Notes: generated by a model not told the origin, from the sequence alone. DNA of 64,000 bases from Motiliproteus sp. (GCA_026196225.1 JAPHRD010000020.1:1-64000), one strand, 5' to 3'. Positions 13,901 through 27,357 are shown, numbered from the stretch's first letter. Translations and numbers: made by a program.

Positions 13901-14394
13901 TTGAATCGATTCGCGAGGGCAAAACCCCCTCCATGGACAAACCCCTGCACCAGGGAAGCGAGATCAATCTGCGACTGCCTGCACTGATTCCCGATGATTA
14001 TCTGCCCGATGTGCACAACCGCCTGATTCTGTACAAACGAATCTCCAACGCTAAAACCAAAGAGCAATTAAAAGAGCTGCAGGTTGAGATGATCGACCGT
14101 TTCGGGCTACTACCAGAGCCGGTCAAAAACCTGTTCCGCATCACCCAATTAAAGCTGAAGGCCCAAGCAATTGGCATCAGCAAACTGGATGCAGGAAATA
14201 GCAACGGCCGCATCGAATTTGAAGCAGAAACCCAGGTCGAACCCTTAACCTTGGTAAAGCTTGTCCAAACCCAACCACAAAAGTATGGACTCGAAGGTGG
14301 CAACCGTCTTAAATTTAACCTCAACATGCAGTCAAACGAACAACGTTTTCAAGCGGTTGAACGCCTGCTACAGCAACTGACACCACAGGAGTAA
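10951..14394 (+). CDS. mfd: Transcription-repair coupling factor Mfd
   Basis: 1147 aa; GDVGFGKTEVALRAAF Walker A, DEEH box, RecG-like helicase, TRCF C-terminal domain. Confidence 0.97.
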   Translation: MHTLLTDLPKLVNGQTRYIGNLAGSGRSLLIAEQASNHQGLTLVVARNSESAAQLHTEISFYGGDLQILSFPDWETLPYDSFSPHQDIISQRLYCLYQLQQLEQAILIVPASTLMQRLPPKSYLTGNSLVLKTGQQLNTEQMRQQLAEAGYHSVDTVYEHGEFAARGSILDIYPMGSQLPYRIDLFDDEIDTLRTFDPESQRSIDQVDSIRLLPAKEFPLNKTAIANFRQQWRERFDVDPRNCPVYQDVSNGLAPAGIEYYLPLFFQETCSLQDYLPEQTQLFTDKGTEDACQEFWLEISSRYESRAYDIERPILPPHQAFHEVNSVFAQLKQTPRTELNQVRDQNTRHSVPLQNPPELPVNAKAANPLQAVQELIENHQGRLLFCAESAGRREALLELLERIDVQPVSVPDWQQFCETNHSVCITVSPIEEGLSAPQQNFELITESQLFGQRVLQQRRRQSSEQDNSDLIFRNLTELQQGAPVVHEQHGVGRYTGLQSLELDGQSNEFLVLEYADEAKLYVPVSGLHLISRYSGASDSLAPLHKLGSEQWGKAKRKAMEKIRDTAAELLDIYARRGARKGRAFASPDEQYEAFAANFPFEETPDQQQAIHAVVKDLTATKPMDRLVCGDVGFGKTEVALRAAFVAVQSGHQVAILAPTTLLAQQHFQTFQDRFADWPVNIGLMSRFRTAKEQKQTTAEIANGHTDIVIGTHKLLQGDMDFKSLGLLIIDEEHRFGVHQKERLKSLRENVDILTLTATPIPRTLNMSMSGIRDLSIIATPPARRLSVNTFVREKEKNLIKEAILRELLRGGQVYYLHNEVKTIDNLAKELEILVPEARIAIGHGQMRERELEQVMSDFYHKRFNLLVCTTIIETGIDVPNANTIIIERADKFGLAQLHQLRGRVGRSHHQAYAYLLTPNKRSMTKDAEKRLEAIEAASDLGAGFTLATHDLEIRGAGELLGDEQSGQMQSIGFSLYMELLEEAIESIREGKTPSMDKPLHQGSEINLRLPALIPDDYLPDVHNRLILYKRISNAKTKEQLKELQVEMIDRFGLLPEPVKNLFRITQLKLKAQAIGISKLDAGNSNGRIEFEAETQVEPLTLVKLVQTQPQKYGLEGGNRLKFNLNMQSNEQRFQAVERLLQQLTPQE

Positions 14395-14397
14395 CTG

Positions 14398-15330
14398 ATG
14401 GGATCGCCAATAAAGCTGCTTTTAATAGCGGTGCTGTTTAACGCAAACCTCGCCTGGGCAGAATCCAAGCCGGCGCCTTGGTATCAAGTGGAACTCTTTG
14501 TCTTTAGCCAGAATCAGGAGAATTTGTCGGCAGAAAGCTGGGACGAAAATATATACCCGCAAACCCGACCAGGAGCCGTCAACATCTACGGAAACAGCGG
14601 TAAAAAAGCAGGCATCATTACCCTTAGCGCCGCTGATCGTCAAATACCCATCGCTAAATCGCTGATGAAACGCAACGGCTATCGACAACTGTTCCACCAG
14701 GTTTGGCAGCAACCCATTCAAGGCAAGCGCGAAGCGCGACCCATTCGTATCCGCGGAGGCGAAGCCATGAATGACCAGCTCTACGAACTGGAAGGGGATA
14801 TCAGCATCGATATCGCCCGCTATCTGCATTTACGCACCAATCTATTCTTCAATCTGAGAAAGCCAGCTGGCTGGCAATCCAGCCCTACTATAGACGTAGC
14901 AGCCGAACCCCCTACAGCCTCTCTAGCTGTGGGCAGCATTACTGACGCAGTTGAAAACCTGGACAACAGTGTGGCAGCCGACCAGCCCATTAGCATCGAC
15001 CTATCTGAAATCAGAGACCCTGAGATACTCAGCGTTCAAATGAAACAGGGACGCAGAATGCGCGGCGATCAGATCCACTACCTGGATCACCCGATGTTTG
15101 GACTTTTTATCAAAATGACACGAATTGAGGGACCAGGAGCCGCCAACGAGCAACCCAAAACTCAGGACGACGCCACGGTGTCATTATTGTCAGACGTTCC
15201 AGCACGCAACCCAACAAAAGTCGTTCAAACCAGTAGCGAAGATGCAATTATCTCTTCTACCCCAATTGCATCTGCAATCGAGACCACAACAACAACCACA
15301 ACAACAGGCAACACCGGGGTTCAACAGTAG
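14398..15330 (+). CDS. csiV: CsiV-like peptidoglycan-binding protein
   Basis: 310 aa with signal peptide; WYQVELFVFSQ, PIRIRGG, HYLDHPMFGLFIKMT; directly downstream of mfd. Confidence 0.75.
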   Translation: MGSPIKLLLIAVLFNANLAWAESKPAPWYQVELFVFSQNQENLSAESWDENIYPQTRPGAVNIYGNSGKKAGIITLSAADRQIPIAKSLMKRNGYRQLFHQVWQQPIQGKREARPIRIRGGEAMNDQLYELEGDISIDIARYLHLRTNLFFNLRKPAGWQSSPTIDVAAEPPTASLAVGSITDAVENLDNSVAADQPISIDLSEIRDPEILSVQMKQGRRMRGDQIHYLDHPMFGLFIKMTRIEGPGAANEQPKTQDDATVSLLSDVPARNPTKVVQTSSEDAIISSTPIASAIETTTTTTTTGNTGVQQ

Positions 15331-15663
15331 GATCGACGTGGAATAAAAACTTATCGCTACCTTTGCGGCAAGCGACAGACTAAAGACCAGTTAAAAACAA
15401 GGACTCAGGATAACGACTTGAGACAAGCGGCCATAACTAGATTAGTTTTTTTCACCCATAAGCTGAAAAAGAGTCGTTTGATTGGATTGAAGCAACACCG
15501 TAACATAGCTTTCATTCCTGTTGGACAGAGCAGAAACAGCGTCTTTTCAGCTTCCTGACTTCGGTCAGCCGCAACTGAACTGTTGAATATTACTGTTTCT
15601 TCCTCACAACTGATTTGCAGTTTGTATTCCAGCGTGAAGTTTTTATCCTCATCATATTTTTTG

Positions 15664-15690
15664 GCCCTCTTCCTCAGAGGGCTTTTTTTT
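15664..15690 (+). terminator. Rho-independent terminator between csiV and ptsP
   Basis: GCCCTCT-TCCTC-AGAGGGC followed by T8. Confidence 0.85.
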
Positions 15691-15718
15691 GCTGGAATTT
15701 ACTGGCGCTTAATCAGGG

Positions 15719-17986
15719 CTAGACACCACTGCGGATCAAGCCACCAAGACCTCGCTCCTCCAACACCTGATTCAGCATGGAGCGGATCTCGCCCTCGCTG
15801 CTCATAGCGAGAGATCGTTCCAGCAGTTGCTTGGCCTCTTTCTGAGTGAACGAGCGGATTACATGTTTCATCCTCGGCAGACTGTGGGCGTTCATACTCA
15901 ATGAATCCAACCCCAACCCCATCAGCAATACTACCGCTACGGGATCTGCAGCCAACTCACCACACAAACAACATTCAAGCCCAAGCTCATCACTTTGCTT
16001 GCAGATCATCGCCAGCGCCCTCAACACTGCAGGATGCAAACGACTGAACAAGCGCGCTACCTGATCGTTATTTCGATCCACCGCCAGCAGGTACTGGGTC
16101 AGATCGTTGGTACCGATGGAGAGGAAATCCAGTTTCGGCGCCAGAAAATCCAGCAGGAACATAGTCGAAGGCACTTCCACCATGATTCCAATAGGTGGCC
16201 GCTTGACCTTAACACCCTCATCCGCTAGCACCTGAAGCTTATTATCAAGAATCTCCAGGAAGCTATCCACCTCTTCCACAGAGCTGACCATTGGCAGCAT
16301 AATGCGGAGATTGTCCAGACCTTCACTGGCTCGTAGCAGAGCACGCAGCTGACCAGAAAAAATTTCCGGGTGATCCAGAGTAAAACGGATACCACGCCAG
16401 CCCAAGTAGGGATTGTCCTCTTCCACTGGAAAATAGGGTAACGGCTTGTCACCGCCGATATCCAGGGTTCGCATGGTTACCGGGCGCGGGTGAAATTCCT
16501 CCAACACCTTGCGATAGGTCTGGAACTGCATCTGCTCAGAGGGAAAGCTGTCGTGGATCATAAAAGGAATTTCGGTCCGGTAGAGACCGATCCCCTCGGC
16601 ACCCTTTTCAAGCCCCGGAGAGATATCGGCCAATAAACCGGTGTTTACCAGCAGCGAGATCCGCGAACCGTCTAGTGTTTCCGCCGGTAGATCACGAATT
16701 TTATCTAAAGAGCGATCGAACTCATCCTCTTGGCGGGCCAAACGAATATATTCCGCCATCAAAGCACTGGACGGCTGAAAATGGACCCGGCCACGATAGC
16801 CGTCAAGAATAGCACTTTGCCCAGACAGCTTACGCTGGGGCAATTCCCCTACCCCCATAACCGCAGGCACACCCAAGGCTCCCGCCAGGATTGCAGTATG
16901 AGATAAAGAAGAACCTTGCTGACATACGATACCCGCTAGCTTTTCCGCGGGAATTTCGGCGATATCAGAGACACTGACGATATCGCCCACCAAAATAATG
17001 GGTTGCTCGTACTGAGCGGGAACTGCATTGGGTTCGATCAGGTACCGTAACACCCGCAAGCCAATATTACGTATATCTTCTCCGCGGGCCTGAAAATAGG
17101 GATCATCCATCGCTTCAAAGATCGACGCATGCTCCTCGATAACCAGTTTCAACGCCGCGGGTGCCACCAAACCGTCGTCTATTTTATCCCGAACGGTCTG
17201 CTGCAGATCATCGGAATCCAGGATCATCCGATAAGCTTCGAAGATCGCCTGGACATCCCCCGGCGTATCAGCCATCTGTTGATAACCAGCATCTAACTCG
17301 CGACGGACCGAGCCCAAAGCCCGATCAAAATCCTGCAACTCCGCCTGTTGATCGAGGGCGCAGACTTCTTCGACGTCTTTAAAACAGATATTTCCGCCAG
17401 CCAACGCCACCTTACCGATACCTACGCCGGAAGAACCGACGATACCATCAACATAAGTGTTGGCTTTTTTGCCTCGTTTCAGCAGCGCAGATACTTTGCC
17501 ACTGTTCATGGCATGCCCCAAAGTGCCAGATAGCTGGGCCGCCATTGTTACCAGAAAGGCTTCGTCTTCCTCGTCAAACTGACGAATCTCACGCTGCTGC
17601 ACCACCAATACTCCCACCACCTCTCGGTAATGAACGATCGGGGCGCCCAAAAAAGCGTGATAATCATCTTCATTAGTTTCAGGGAAGTAGTGGAAATTGG
17701 GATGACGAATGGCATCGTCGGTATTGAGCAACTGCTGGTGCTTAGCGATATGACCCACCAGACCATCGCCGATGGGCATCCTTACGCGACCGATGGCTGA
17801 TTGATCAAGCCCATCTGTGAAGGTCAGCACCATGTCCTGACCTTCGGTGTCTTTTAGGTAGATACTGCAAACATCCACCGACATCACATCTTTTGCCTGC
17901 TCTGCGATCAGGCGCAGGGTTTCGTCCAGTGTCGCGGCACTGCTGACATCCTGTACTATTTTTCGCAAGCGACTAAGGCTCGGCAT
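15719..17986 (-). CDS. ptsP: Phosphoenolpyruvate-protein phosphotransferase PtsP (GAF + enzyme I)
   Basis: 755 aa; N-terminal GAF, active-site GSSLSHTAILAGALGVPAVMG, C-terminal PEP-binding domain. Confidence 0.95.
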   Translation of the reverse strand: MPSLSRLRKIVQDVSSAATLDETLRLIAEQAKDVMSVDVCSIYLKDTEGQDMVLTFTDGLDQSAIGRVRMPIGDGLVGHIAKHQQLLNTDDAIRHPNFHYFPETNEDDYHAFLGAPIVHYREVVGVLVVQQREIRQFDEEDEAFLVTMAAQLSGTLGHAMNSGKVSALLKRGKKANTYVDGIVGSSGVGIGKVALAGGNICFKDVEEVCALDQQAELQDFDRALGSVRRELDAGYQQMADTPGDVQAIFEAYRMILDSDDLQQTVRDKIDDGLVAPAALKLVIEEHASIFEAMDDPYFQARGEDIRNIGLRVLRYLIEPNAVPAQYEQPIILVGDIVSVSDIAEIPAEKLAGIVCQQGSSLSHTAILAGALGVPAVMGVGELPQRKLSGQSAILDGYRGRVHFQPSSALMAEYIRLARQEDEFDRSLDKIRDLPAETLDGSRISLLVNTGLLADISPGLEKGAEGIGLYRTEIPFMIHDSFPSEQMQFQTYRKVLEEFHPRPVTMRTLDIGGDKPLPYFPVEEDNPYLGWRGIRFTLDHPEIFSGQLRALLRASEGLDNLRIMLPMVSSVEEVDSFLEILDNKLQVLADEGVKVKRPPIGIMVEVPSTMFLLDFLAPKLDFLSIGTNDLTQYLLAVDRNNDQVARLFSRLHPAVLRALAMICKQSDELGLECCLCGELAADPVAVVLLMGLGLDSLSMNAHSLPRMKHVIRSFTQKEAKQLLERSLAMSSEGEIRSMLNQVLEERGLGGLIRSGV

Positions 17987-18130
17987 CTGAAGCTCTCCCC
18001 TGATCTACCTCAGCGTGCTACTGTGGCTTTCCTAATATTCGATCATCCCAACTTAAAAAGAAAGTGGTATGACAGGTTAAACCAGCGACTCCGAGCTGCC
18101 AATACAACCATAGACCCTACCAATTTAACT

Positions 18131-18457
18131 TTATTCAACCTTACCAGGGCCGCCTCCCGGCATTGGGAAAAGCGCGACACCGCCCCTTGCATCAGAAATT
18201 TTTGCCACACCTTCTTTGACAACCTCATCGATACGAACAATCGCCTGCATCGGGATAAAACTGCGTTTCACGTCGGCAAAGGTGTTTTTTAGCTTCTCTT
18301 CGCTGGGATCCACTACCATCTGGCTGCGACTACCAAAGACAAACTCCTCTATCTGCACAAATCCATACATATCACCCTGATAAACGTGACGGGCATAAAC
18401 TTCGAATATCTGATCCTGATTTACAAATATGACACGATAGATAGGTTTCTTTGACAT
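18131..18457 (-). CDS. DUF1820 family protein
   Basis: Internal ATG start MSKKPIYRVIFVNQDQIFEVYARHVYQGDMYGFVQIEEFVFG; ORF track extends to 18556. Confidence 0.8.
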   Translation of the reverse strand: MSKKPIYRVIFVNQDQIFEVYARHVYQGDMYGFVQIEEFVFGSRSQMVVDPSEEKLKNTFADVKRSFIPMQAIVRIDEVVKEGVAKISDARGGVALFPMPGGGPGKVE

Positions 18458-18657
18458 GGATTTTCTCGATAGAAAATTGAACAACAGACCGATATTTAAT
18501 TGGTTTTCTGATTTAACAAGAGATGGGGGCGATAGCGCGGTTTTCAAGGAGACCAATCGGAACCAATTCCGACAAACTCTATAGGTCTTTTGGCTGCCAA
18601 TAAGGTATAATTTCCAGTTTGATTTTTACGCTATTGTTCGAACAGGTACCTATCCCC

Positions 18658-20007
18658 ATGGCCAAGAAGTTGTTCATAAAAACCCACGGATGTCAGATGA
18701 ACGAATACGATTCATCCAGGATCGCCGATCTGTTGGGAGAGAGCCATGAGATGGAGCTGACCGAAAATGAACAGGAAGCGGATGTGCTACTGCTAAACAC
18801 CTGCTCAATTCGTGAAAAAGCACAGGAAAAAGTATTCCACCAATTGGGGCGCTGGAAAAAACTCAAAAGTGCCAACCCCAAGCTTATGATCGGCGTCGGT
18901 GGCTGCGTTGCCAGCCAGGAAGGTGAAGCGATCCGTAGCCGTGCACCTTACGTCGACATGGTTTTTGGTCCGCAAACCCTGCATCGCGTTCCTGAGATGG
19001 TGGATTTGACCCATCAGGGCAAAAGCGGCCATGTTGATATCAGTTTCCCAGAGATCGAAAAGTTCGACCGTCTCCCTGCCCCTACCGTCGAAGGGGTTGA
19101 AGCCTATGTGTCGGTGATGGAGGGCTGCAGCAAGTATTGCACCTTCTGTGTCGTGCCCTACACTCGCGGCGAAGAGGTCAGCCGTCCGGTGGAAGATATT
19201 CTGGTTGAAGTGAATCAACTGGCCGAACAAGGGGTTCGAGAGGTCAACCTACTGGGCCAGAACGTCAATTCTTACCGGGGCGATGACGGTGAAGGCGAGC
19301 TACTCGACTTGGCGGAGTTAATTGCTTTGGTCGCGGCGGTGGACGGTATCGACCGAATCCGATTTACCACCTCCCATCCGGTGGAATTCAGCGACAGTCT
19401 GATCCAGGCCTTTGCTGATATCCCGGAGCTGGTCAGCCATGTCCACCTCCCGGTTCAAAGTGGCTCCGACCGAATTCTGATGGCTATGAAGCGCGGCCAC
19501 ACCTCCCTGGAATACAAGTCAAAAATCCGCAGACTTCGTCAGGTCCGTCCCGATATCAGCCTCTCATCCGACTTTATTATCGGCTTCCCTGGCGAAACCG
19601 ATCAGGATTTCGAAGATACTATGAATCTGATCCATCAGATTGGCTTTGACCACTCCTTCAGCTTTGTCTACAGCCCCCGCCCGGGCACTCCGGCAGCAGA
19701 ACTGCCCGACAGCACCAGCGAAGAGACCAAAAAACAACGTCTGGCGCTGTTACAGCGTCGGATCAGCAGCCACGCGATGGAGATCAGCCATAACATGGTG
19801 GATAGTGAACAACGCATCTTGGTGAGCGGCTATTCAAAACGCGACCCAGGAAAACTCCAGGGCCGAACCGAAAACAATCGGGTAGTCAATTTTCCCGCTA
19901 CTGACCCTGATCTGATCGGCCGTTTCGCGACGGTTCGAATTGTCGAAGCATTTCCCAACAGTTTGCGCGGGGAACTGATCAGCTCAGAACTTGATCAAAG
20001 CCATTAA
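18658..20007 (+). CDS. miaB: tRNA-2-methylthio-N6-dimethylallyladenosine synthase
   Basis: ATG at 18658 ([19 protein letters not shown]); radical-SAM [15 protein letters not shown] domain. Confidence 0.97.
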   Translation: MAKKLFIKTHGCQMNEYDSSRIADLLGESHEMELTENEQEADVLLLNTCSIREKAQEKVFHQLGRWKKLKSANPKLMIGVGGCVASQEGEAIRSRAPYVDMVFGPQTLHRVPEMVDLTHQGKSGHVDISFPEIEKFDRLPAPTVEGVEAYVSVMEGCSKYCTFCVVPYTRGEEVSRPVEDILVEVNQLAEQGVREVNLLGQNVNSYRGDDGEGELLDLAELIALVAAVDGIDRIRFTTSHPVEFSDSLIQAFADIPELVSHVHLPVQSGSDRILMAMKRGHTSLEYKSKIRRLRQVRPDISLSSDFIIGFPGETDQDFEDTMNLIHQIGFDHSFSFVYSPRPGTPAAELPDSTSEETKKQRLALLQRRISSHAMEISHNMVDSEQRILVSGYSKRDPGKLQGRTENNRVVNFPATDPDLIGRFATVRIVEAFPNSLRGELISSELDQSH

Positions 20008-20056
20008 GCTGACTATTACTACATTATCAACACTAATTATCGACCGGCTGCCCTGA

Positions 20057-21106
20057 TTGAATTTCGTCAGGGCACCCAATAAGAGGTTTAAACAGTCCTT
20101 GTCCACTGAAAATGCTGTACGTTTCACCCTGGAACCCGACAACCCCAATGACCTGGCCAATCTGTGCGGCCAACTGGATGAACATCTCCGCCTGATCGAG
20201 ACCCGACTCGGCATCCGCATCCTCAACCGTGGCAACAACTTCCAACTGGTAGGTGATCAACAGACCACCCAGGTGGTCTCCGACATTCTCCAACAGCTTT
20301 ACGACGAAGCCCGGACCGGCACCCAGCTGACCCCTGAGATGGTCCACCTATCACTGCAGCAGGCAGATTTTGAGGAGCAGTCGGTCAACCACCCCAATGA
20401 TAATGCTGATCAGCGCAACCAACTCTCTATCCAGACCAAGAAAGCACTGATCCGTACCCGTGGCCCCAACCAGTACGACTACATTAAGAATATCCGCAGC
20501 CTGGATATCAATTTCGGCATCGGTCCTGCCGGTACCGGAAAGACCTTCCTGGCTGTAGCCTGTGCGGTTGACGCCCTGGAGCGCGAAGAGATACGCCGGA
20601 TTCTGCTGGTTCGGCCGGCGGTGGAAGCTGGGGAAAAACTGGGTTTTCTGCCTGGCGACCTAAGCCAGAAGATCGACCCTTATCTTCGCCCGCTGTACGA
20701 CGCACTCTATGAAATGCTGGGCTTTGACACGGTAGCACGGCTGATCGAGCGCAATATTATTGAGGTTGCACCGCTGGCCTACATGCGGGGCCGCACTCTG
20801 AATCACTCCTTCGTTATCCTCGACGAGAGCCAAAATACCACCAAGGAACAGATGAAAATGTTCCTGACCCGAATCGGCTTTGGCTCCAGCGCTGTAATTA
20901 CCGGGGATATCACTCAGATCGACCTACCCCGGGGTACCGAATCCGGACTCAAACATTCGATGCGAGTACTGGATGGCGTGCCGGGTATCGGATTTACCCA
21001 CTTCTCATCCAAAGATGTAGTTCGTCACCCGCTGGTACAGAAAATCGTCCAGGCTTACGACGCCTTCGATGCCAAAAATCCATCCGAGACCCACCACGGA
21101 AAATAG
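20057..21106 (+). CDS. ybeZ: PhoH-like ATPase (YbeZ)
   Basis: GPAGTGKTFLAVACAV Walker A; VILDESQNTT; start codon uncertain (TTG 20057 or TTG 20099). Confidence 0.93.
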   Translation: MNFVRAPNKRFKQSLSTENAVRFTLEPDNPNDLANLCGQLDEHLRLIETRLGIRILNRGNNFQLVGDQQTTQVVSDILQQLYDEARTGTQLTPEMVHLSLQQADFEEQSVNHPNDNADQRNQLSIQTKKALIRTRGPNQYDYIKNIRSLDINFGIGPAGTGKTFLAVACAVDALEREEIRRILLVRPAVEAGEKLGFLPGDLSQKIDPYLRPLYDALYEMLGFDTVARLIERNIIEVAPLAYMRGRTLNHSFVILDESQNTTKEQMKMFLTRIGFGSSAVITGDITQIDLPRGTESGLKHSMRVLDGVPGIGFTHFSSKDVVRHPLVQKIVQAYDAFDAKNPSETHHGK

Positions 21107-21112
21107 TAGATT

Positions 21113-21580
21113 ATGAGCATCGAATTGGATCTACAGCTGGCAACGGCATCCACAGACCTGCCCAGCGAGCAGCAACTGCAACAATGGGTTGAACTGGCCC
21201 TGATAGATCGCCGTACTTTCGCAGAAATAACCATACGAATCGTCGACAATCAAGAAAGCCAGACCCTCAATGGTCAATACCGAGGGAAGCACAAACCGAC
21301 CAATGTCTTATCATTTCCCTTTGAAGCACCGGAAGGGATCGAGTTAGACTTGCTCGGTGATCTGGTTATCTGCGCGCCAGTGGTTTCCAAGGAAGCCACT
21401 GAGCAGCAAAAACAGTTGATGGATCACTGGGCACATATGGTCCTGCACGGTACATTACACCTGCTCGGCTATGACCATATAAGTGAACAACAGGCACTGG
21501 AGATGGAGTCACTGGAGACCCAGCTTCTCGCCCGGATCGACATTGCAGATCCTTATCAATCCCCGCAAGAGGCAAAATGA
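21113..21580 (+). CDS. ybeY: Endoribonuclease/rRNA maturation factor YbeY
   Basis: [11 protein letters not shown] metal-binding motif; follows ybeZ. Confidence 0.96.
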   Translation: MSIELDLQLATASTDLPSEQQLQQWVELALIDRRTFAEITIRIVDNQESQTLNGQYRGKHKPTNVLSFPFEAPEGIELDLLGDLVICAPVVSKEATEQQKQLMDHWAHMVLHGTLHLLGYDHISEQQALEMESLETQLLARIDIADPYQSPQEAK

Positions 21581-22440
21581 TCATGAGCGAAGACCGATCG
21601 ACCAACGGCCAGGGTGGCAAATCCTGGCTGGAACGATTCGCCCAAGCTTTCTCTGACGAACCCAAAGACCGTAGCGAACTCTTAGCGCTGCTACGCAACG
21701 CTGAGAAAAGTCAGGTCCTGGATCCTGAAGCCCTTGGTATCATCGAAGGTGCAATGGAAGTGTCCGACATGCAGGTTAGGGAGATCATGATCCCCCGGCC
21801 ACAGATGGTGGTCATTAACTCGGAACTAAGCCCGAAAGAGTTTCTCCCCGAGATGATCGCCGCGGCTCACTCCCGCTTCCCAGTCATTGGCGAGTCCCCC
21901 GATGAAGTCACCGGCATCATGCTCGCCAAGGATCTTCTGCCCTACCTGATTAGCGGAATCGACAATTTCGACATCAGCAATCACCTTCGCAAAGCCACCT
22001 TTGTCCCGGAAAGCAAACGCCTCAATATTTTGCTGGAAGAGTTTCGCGCCAATCGCAATCACATGGCCATCGTAGTGGATGAATACGGCGGTATTGCAGG
22101 TCTAGTCACTATTGAAGATGTTTTGGAACAGATCGTCGGAGAGATCGAGGATGAATACGACGACGATGACGATGATTCCCAGATCAAGAAATTTGATAAC
22201 AATGGATTCATTGTCAAGGCCCTCACCCCTATTGAAGATTTCAACAACTACTTCGATGCCAAATTCGACGATGATGATTTCGACACCATCGGTGGTATAG
22301 TCACCCAAAGCTTCGGACGCCTGCCCCAGAAAGAGGAATCAGTTGAGGTAGGAAACTTCATCTTCAAAGTCCTCAACGCCGACAATCGCCGTATCCGCTT
22401 GCTGCAGGTAACGCCGAACCAAGACGTAAGCGACGAATAA
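21577..22440 (+). CDS. corC: CorC/HlyC family CBS-domain protein (YbeX)
   Basis: [11 protein letters not shown], paired CBS domains, [25 protein letters not shown]. Confidence 0.95.
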   Translation: MIMSEDRSTNGQGGKSWLERFAQAFSDEPKDRSELLALLRNAEKSQVLDPEALGIIEGAMEVSDMQVREIMIPRPQMVVINSELSPKEFLPEMIAAAHSRFPVIGESPDEVTGIMLAKDLLPYLISGIDNFDISNHLRKATFVPESKRLNILLEEFRANRNHMAIVVDEYGGIAGLVTIEDVLEQIVGEIEDEYDDDDDDSQIKKFDNNGFIVKALTPIEDFNNYFDAKFDDDDFDTIGGIVTQSFGRLPQKEESVEVGNFIFKVLNADNRRIRLLQVTPNQDVSDE

Positions 22441-22446
22441 TTCCTC

Positions 22447-24009
22447 ATGTCCAGATCCGTAGGACTGCAACTTCCTTGCTTGCTGGAGGGGCGCTGCGGC
22501 CACCTTATAGCCCTGTTCAGCGGCGCGATTACCCCTCTGGGTTTCGCGCCACTTGAATTTTGGCCTCTTAGCCTGATCGCAGCCTTAGGGTTTCTGATCA
22601 CCACTGTTTTCTGCAATCTCAAAACAGCCATTCTGCGGGGCTGGCTATTTGGAATCGGATTTTTTGGTGTTGGCGCCTCCTGGGTGTACGTCAGCATTAA
22701 CCAGTTCGGCCAGGCGTCAGTCGCACTAGCCGCTTTTCTGACCTTTATTTTTGTCTGCGGGATAGCTCTGTTCTTTGCCATTCATGCTGCTCTTTTTCGA
22801 ACCATAGTGAGCACCAACAAGAACTCTCGCCTGGGATCTATCTGGCTAGGCTTCCCGGCCGCCTGGGTACTGTCGGAATGGTTTCGCTCCTGGTTCCTCA
22901 CCGGATTCCCCTGGATCTATCTAGGTTACGCCCCCATGGACAGCTGGCTCGGTGCCTGGGCTCCCATAACCGGCGTCTACGGTTTAAGCTTTTGGTCGGC
23001 TCTGACCGTAAGCTCCGCCTTTGTCTTGGTACAAACCCGTTCCAACGCTTTTCGCATCGCAGCCTGCGGAACCATGGTTTTACCCTGGCTGGCTGGCATC
23101 ACGCTATCAACAACCACCTGGGTAAAACCGGCAGAACAGCCGCCTCTTCGCATCGCTATGATCCAGGGAAACATTCCCCAGAATCTGAAGTGGAATCCCG
23201 GTTATCGACAACAGATTATCGATACCTATCTGAAAGCCACGCTGCAAAATATCGATCAACAGCTGATCATCTGGCCAGAAACCGCCATTCCGCTATTGCT
23301 GGATAGAATCCGCCCATCGTTGGAACCACTGGAGCAACGCTTGGCGCAAGCAGAAGTTGGTCTGATCACAGGCATTCCCAGTCGAGAAAGTGACGGCGAA
23401 GGCTATCGGTATTTCAATTCCATCGTCGGCCTAGCCACAGCCCAAGGCATCTATCACAAGCAGCGCCTGGTACCCTTCGGAGAATACGTTCCGCTGGAAT
23501 CTATGTTGCGAGGATTGATCAGGTTCTTTGATTTACCCATGTCCAGCTTCAGTCTGGGACCGGCAAACCAGCCTCCCCTATCTCTGGCAAACGATCAGAA
23601 GATAGCTGCCTTCGTCTGCTATGAGATTGTCTACCCGGATCTGGTGGCCAAAGACGCCCGCAATGCGGATTATCTGCTGACACTCAGCAATGACAGCTGG
23701 TTTGGCGATAGCTTGGCACCCCATCAACATCTGCAGATGGCACGTATGCGGGCGCTGGAGAATGGGCGTTTTCTGGTGCGAGGAACCAACAACGGAATCA
23801 GTGCTATCGTGGATCCAAAAGGTCGCATTGTGGAACAGAGTCCACAGTTTGTGGCTACGGTACTACGCGGTGAAGTTTTGGCCATGAGCGGTCAAACCCC
23901 CTTTAATCGCTGGGGGTCTACACCGGTACTACTGATCTGCGCCTTGCTGGCCGCCGCTATCTTGATTCAAAAGCGGCGCCAACAATCAACTCAACAACAG
24001 CTCACTTGA
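22447..24009 (+). CDS. lnt: Apolipoprotein N-acyltransferase
   Basis: 520 aa; N-terminal TM helices, WPETAIP, VCYEIVYP, NDSWFG nitrilase-fold motifs. Confidence 0.96.
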   Translation: MSRSVGLQLPCLLEGRCGHLIALFSGAITPLGFAPLEFWPLSLIAALGFLITTVFCNLKTAILRGWLFGIGFFGVGASWVYVSINQFGQASVALAAFLTFIFVCGIALFFAIHAALFRTIVSTNKNSRLGSIWLGFPAAWVLSEWFRSWFLTGFPWIYLGYAPMDSWLGAWAPITGVYGLSFWSALTVSSAFVLVQTRSNAFRIAACGTMVLPWLAGITLSTTTWVKPAEQPPLRIAMIQGNIPQNLKWNPGYRQQIIDTYLKATLQNIDQQLIIWPETAIPLLLDRIRPSLEPLEQRLAQAEVGLITGIPSRESDGEGYRYFNSIVGLATAQGIYHKQRLVPFGEYVPLESMLRGLIRFFDLPMSSFSLGPANQPPLSLANDQKIAAFVCYEIVYPDLVAKDARNADYLLTLSNDSWFGDSLAPHQHLQMARMRALENGRFLVRGTNNGISAIVDPKGRIVEQSPQFVATVLRGEVLAMSGQTPFNRWGSTPVLLICALLAAAILIQKRRQQSTQQQLT

Positions 24010-24018
24010 TCCTAGTAA

Positions 24019-24585
24019 TCAGGGCCAGATAGTACTGTCTCGGTGGAAATAGTGGGACTGGCACTGATGACAAGGCTCAATAACCGCAGCCTCTGTCAGT
24101 TGTACCAGTGAGCCGCATTCCAAACAGCGCAATGTGCCCACACCCGAGATCTCTCCGACAATATAGTCTTCCGGGCCATGCTCAAGCCGTTGGTTTAACT
24201 CTACCTGTTCAATCCGGGTTTTGTCGGCCAGCTCCTTGAGCATTTCCACCACCCGCTGCTCGAGAATATTCAAATCAAACTTCAACCAGGAGGCGACCCC
24301 CTCCCCGGTTTTATGGGCGTAGTAACCGAGATCCTTTAGATCCCGCTTCAGATACGCTTGCAGCAGATCCAATTCCTCGCGAGTCATCTCCTCTGCAGCC
24401 AGCTCTACCTCGGCGGCTTCTTCGATCTTTTCCTTAATAAATGGCCAGGAACGTTTTTCAAAGCCATCAATGGACAGATATACCCGCTCCAGCAAGCGGT
24501 TATAGACCGCTGGTGCCTCTTTGGAATGTTCTGGAACCGATTTGTTTGCACGATCATCAGTGTTCATTGCTATATCTAACTCCAT
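24019..24585 (-). CDS. Zinc-ribbon-containing protein (DUF1451/YbeL-like)
   Basis: 188 aa; CxxC...CxxC C-terminus (CLECGSLV...CHQCQSHYF); adjacent to leuS. Confidence 0.85.
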   Translation of the reverse strand: MELDIAMNTDDRANKSVPEHSKEAPAVYNRLLERVYLSIDGFEKRSWPFIKEKIEEAAEVELAAEEMTREELDLLQAYLKRDLKDLGYYAHKTGEGVASWLKFDLNILEQRVVEMLKELADKTRIEQVELNQRLEHGPEDYIVGEISGVGTLRCLECGSLVQLTEAAVIEPCHQCQSHYFHRDSTIWP

Positions 24586-24673
24586 CCAGAGCTTATGGAT
24601 GATCTAAATCCCTAAAACTAGTGCTTTAGAGACGTTGATCCCTATCTGTCTTACCCCTTCTATTGTATCCTAG

Positions 24674-27357
<2,684 letters not shown>

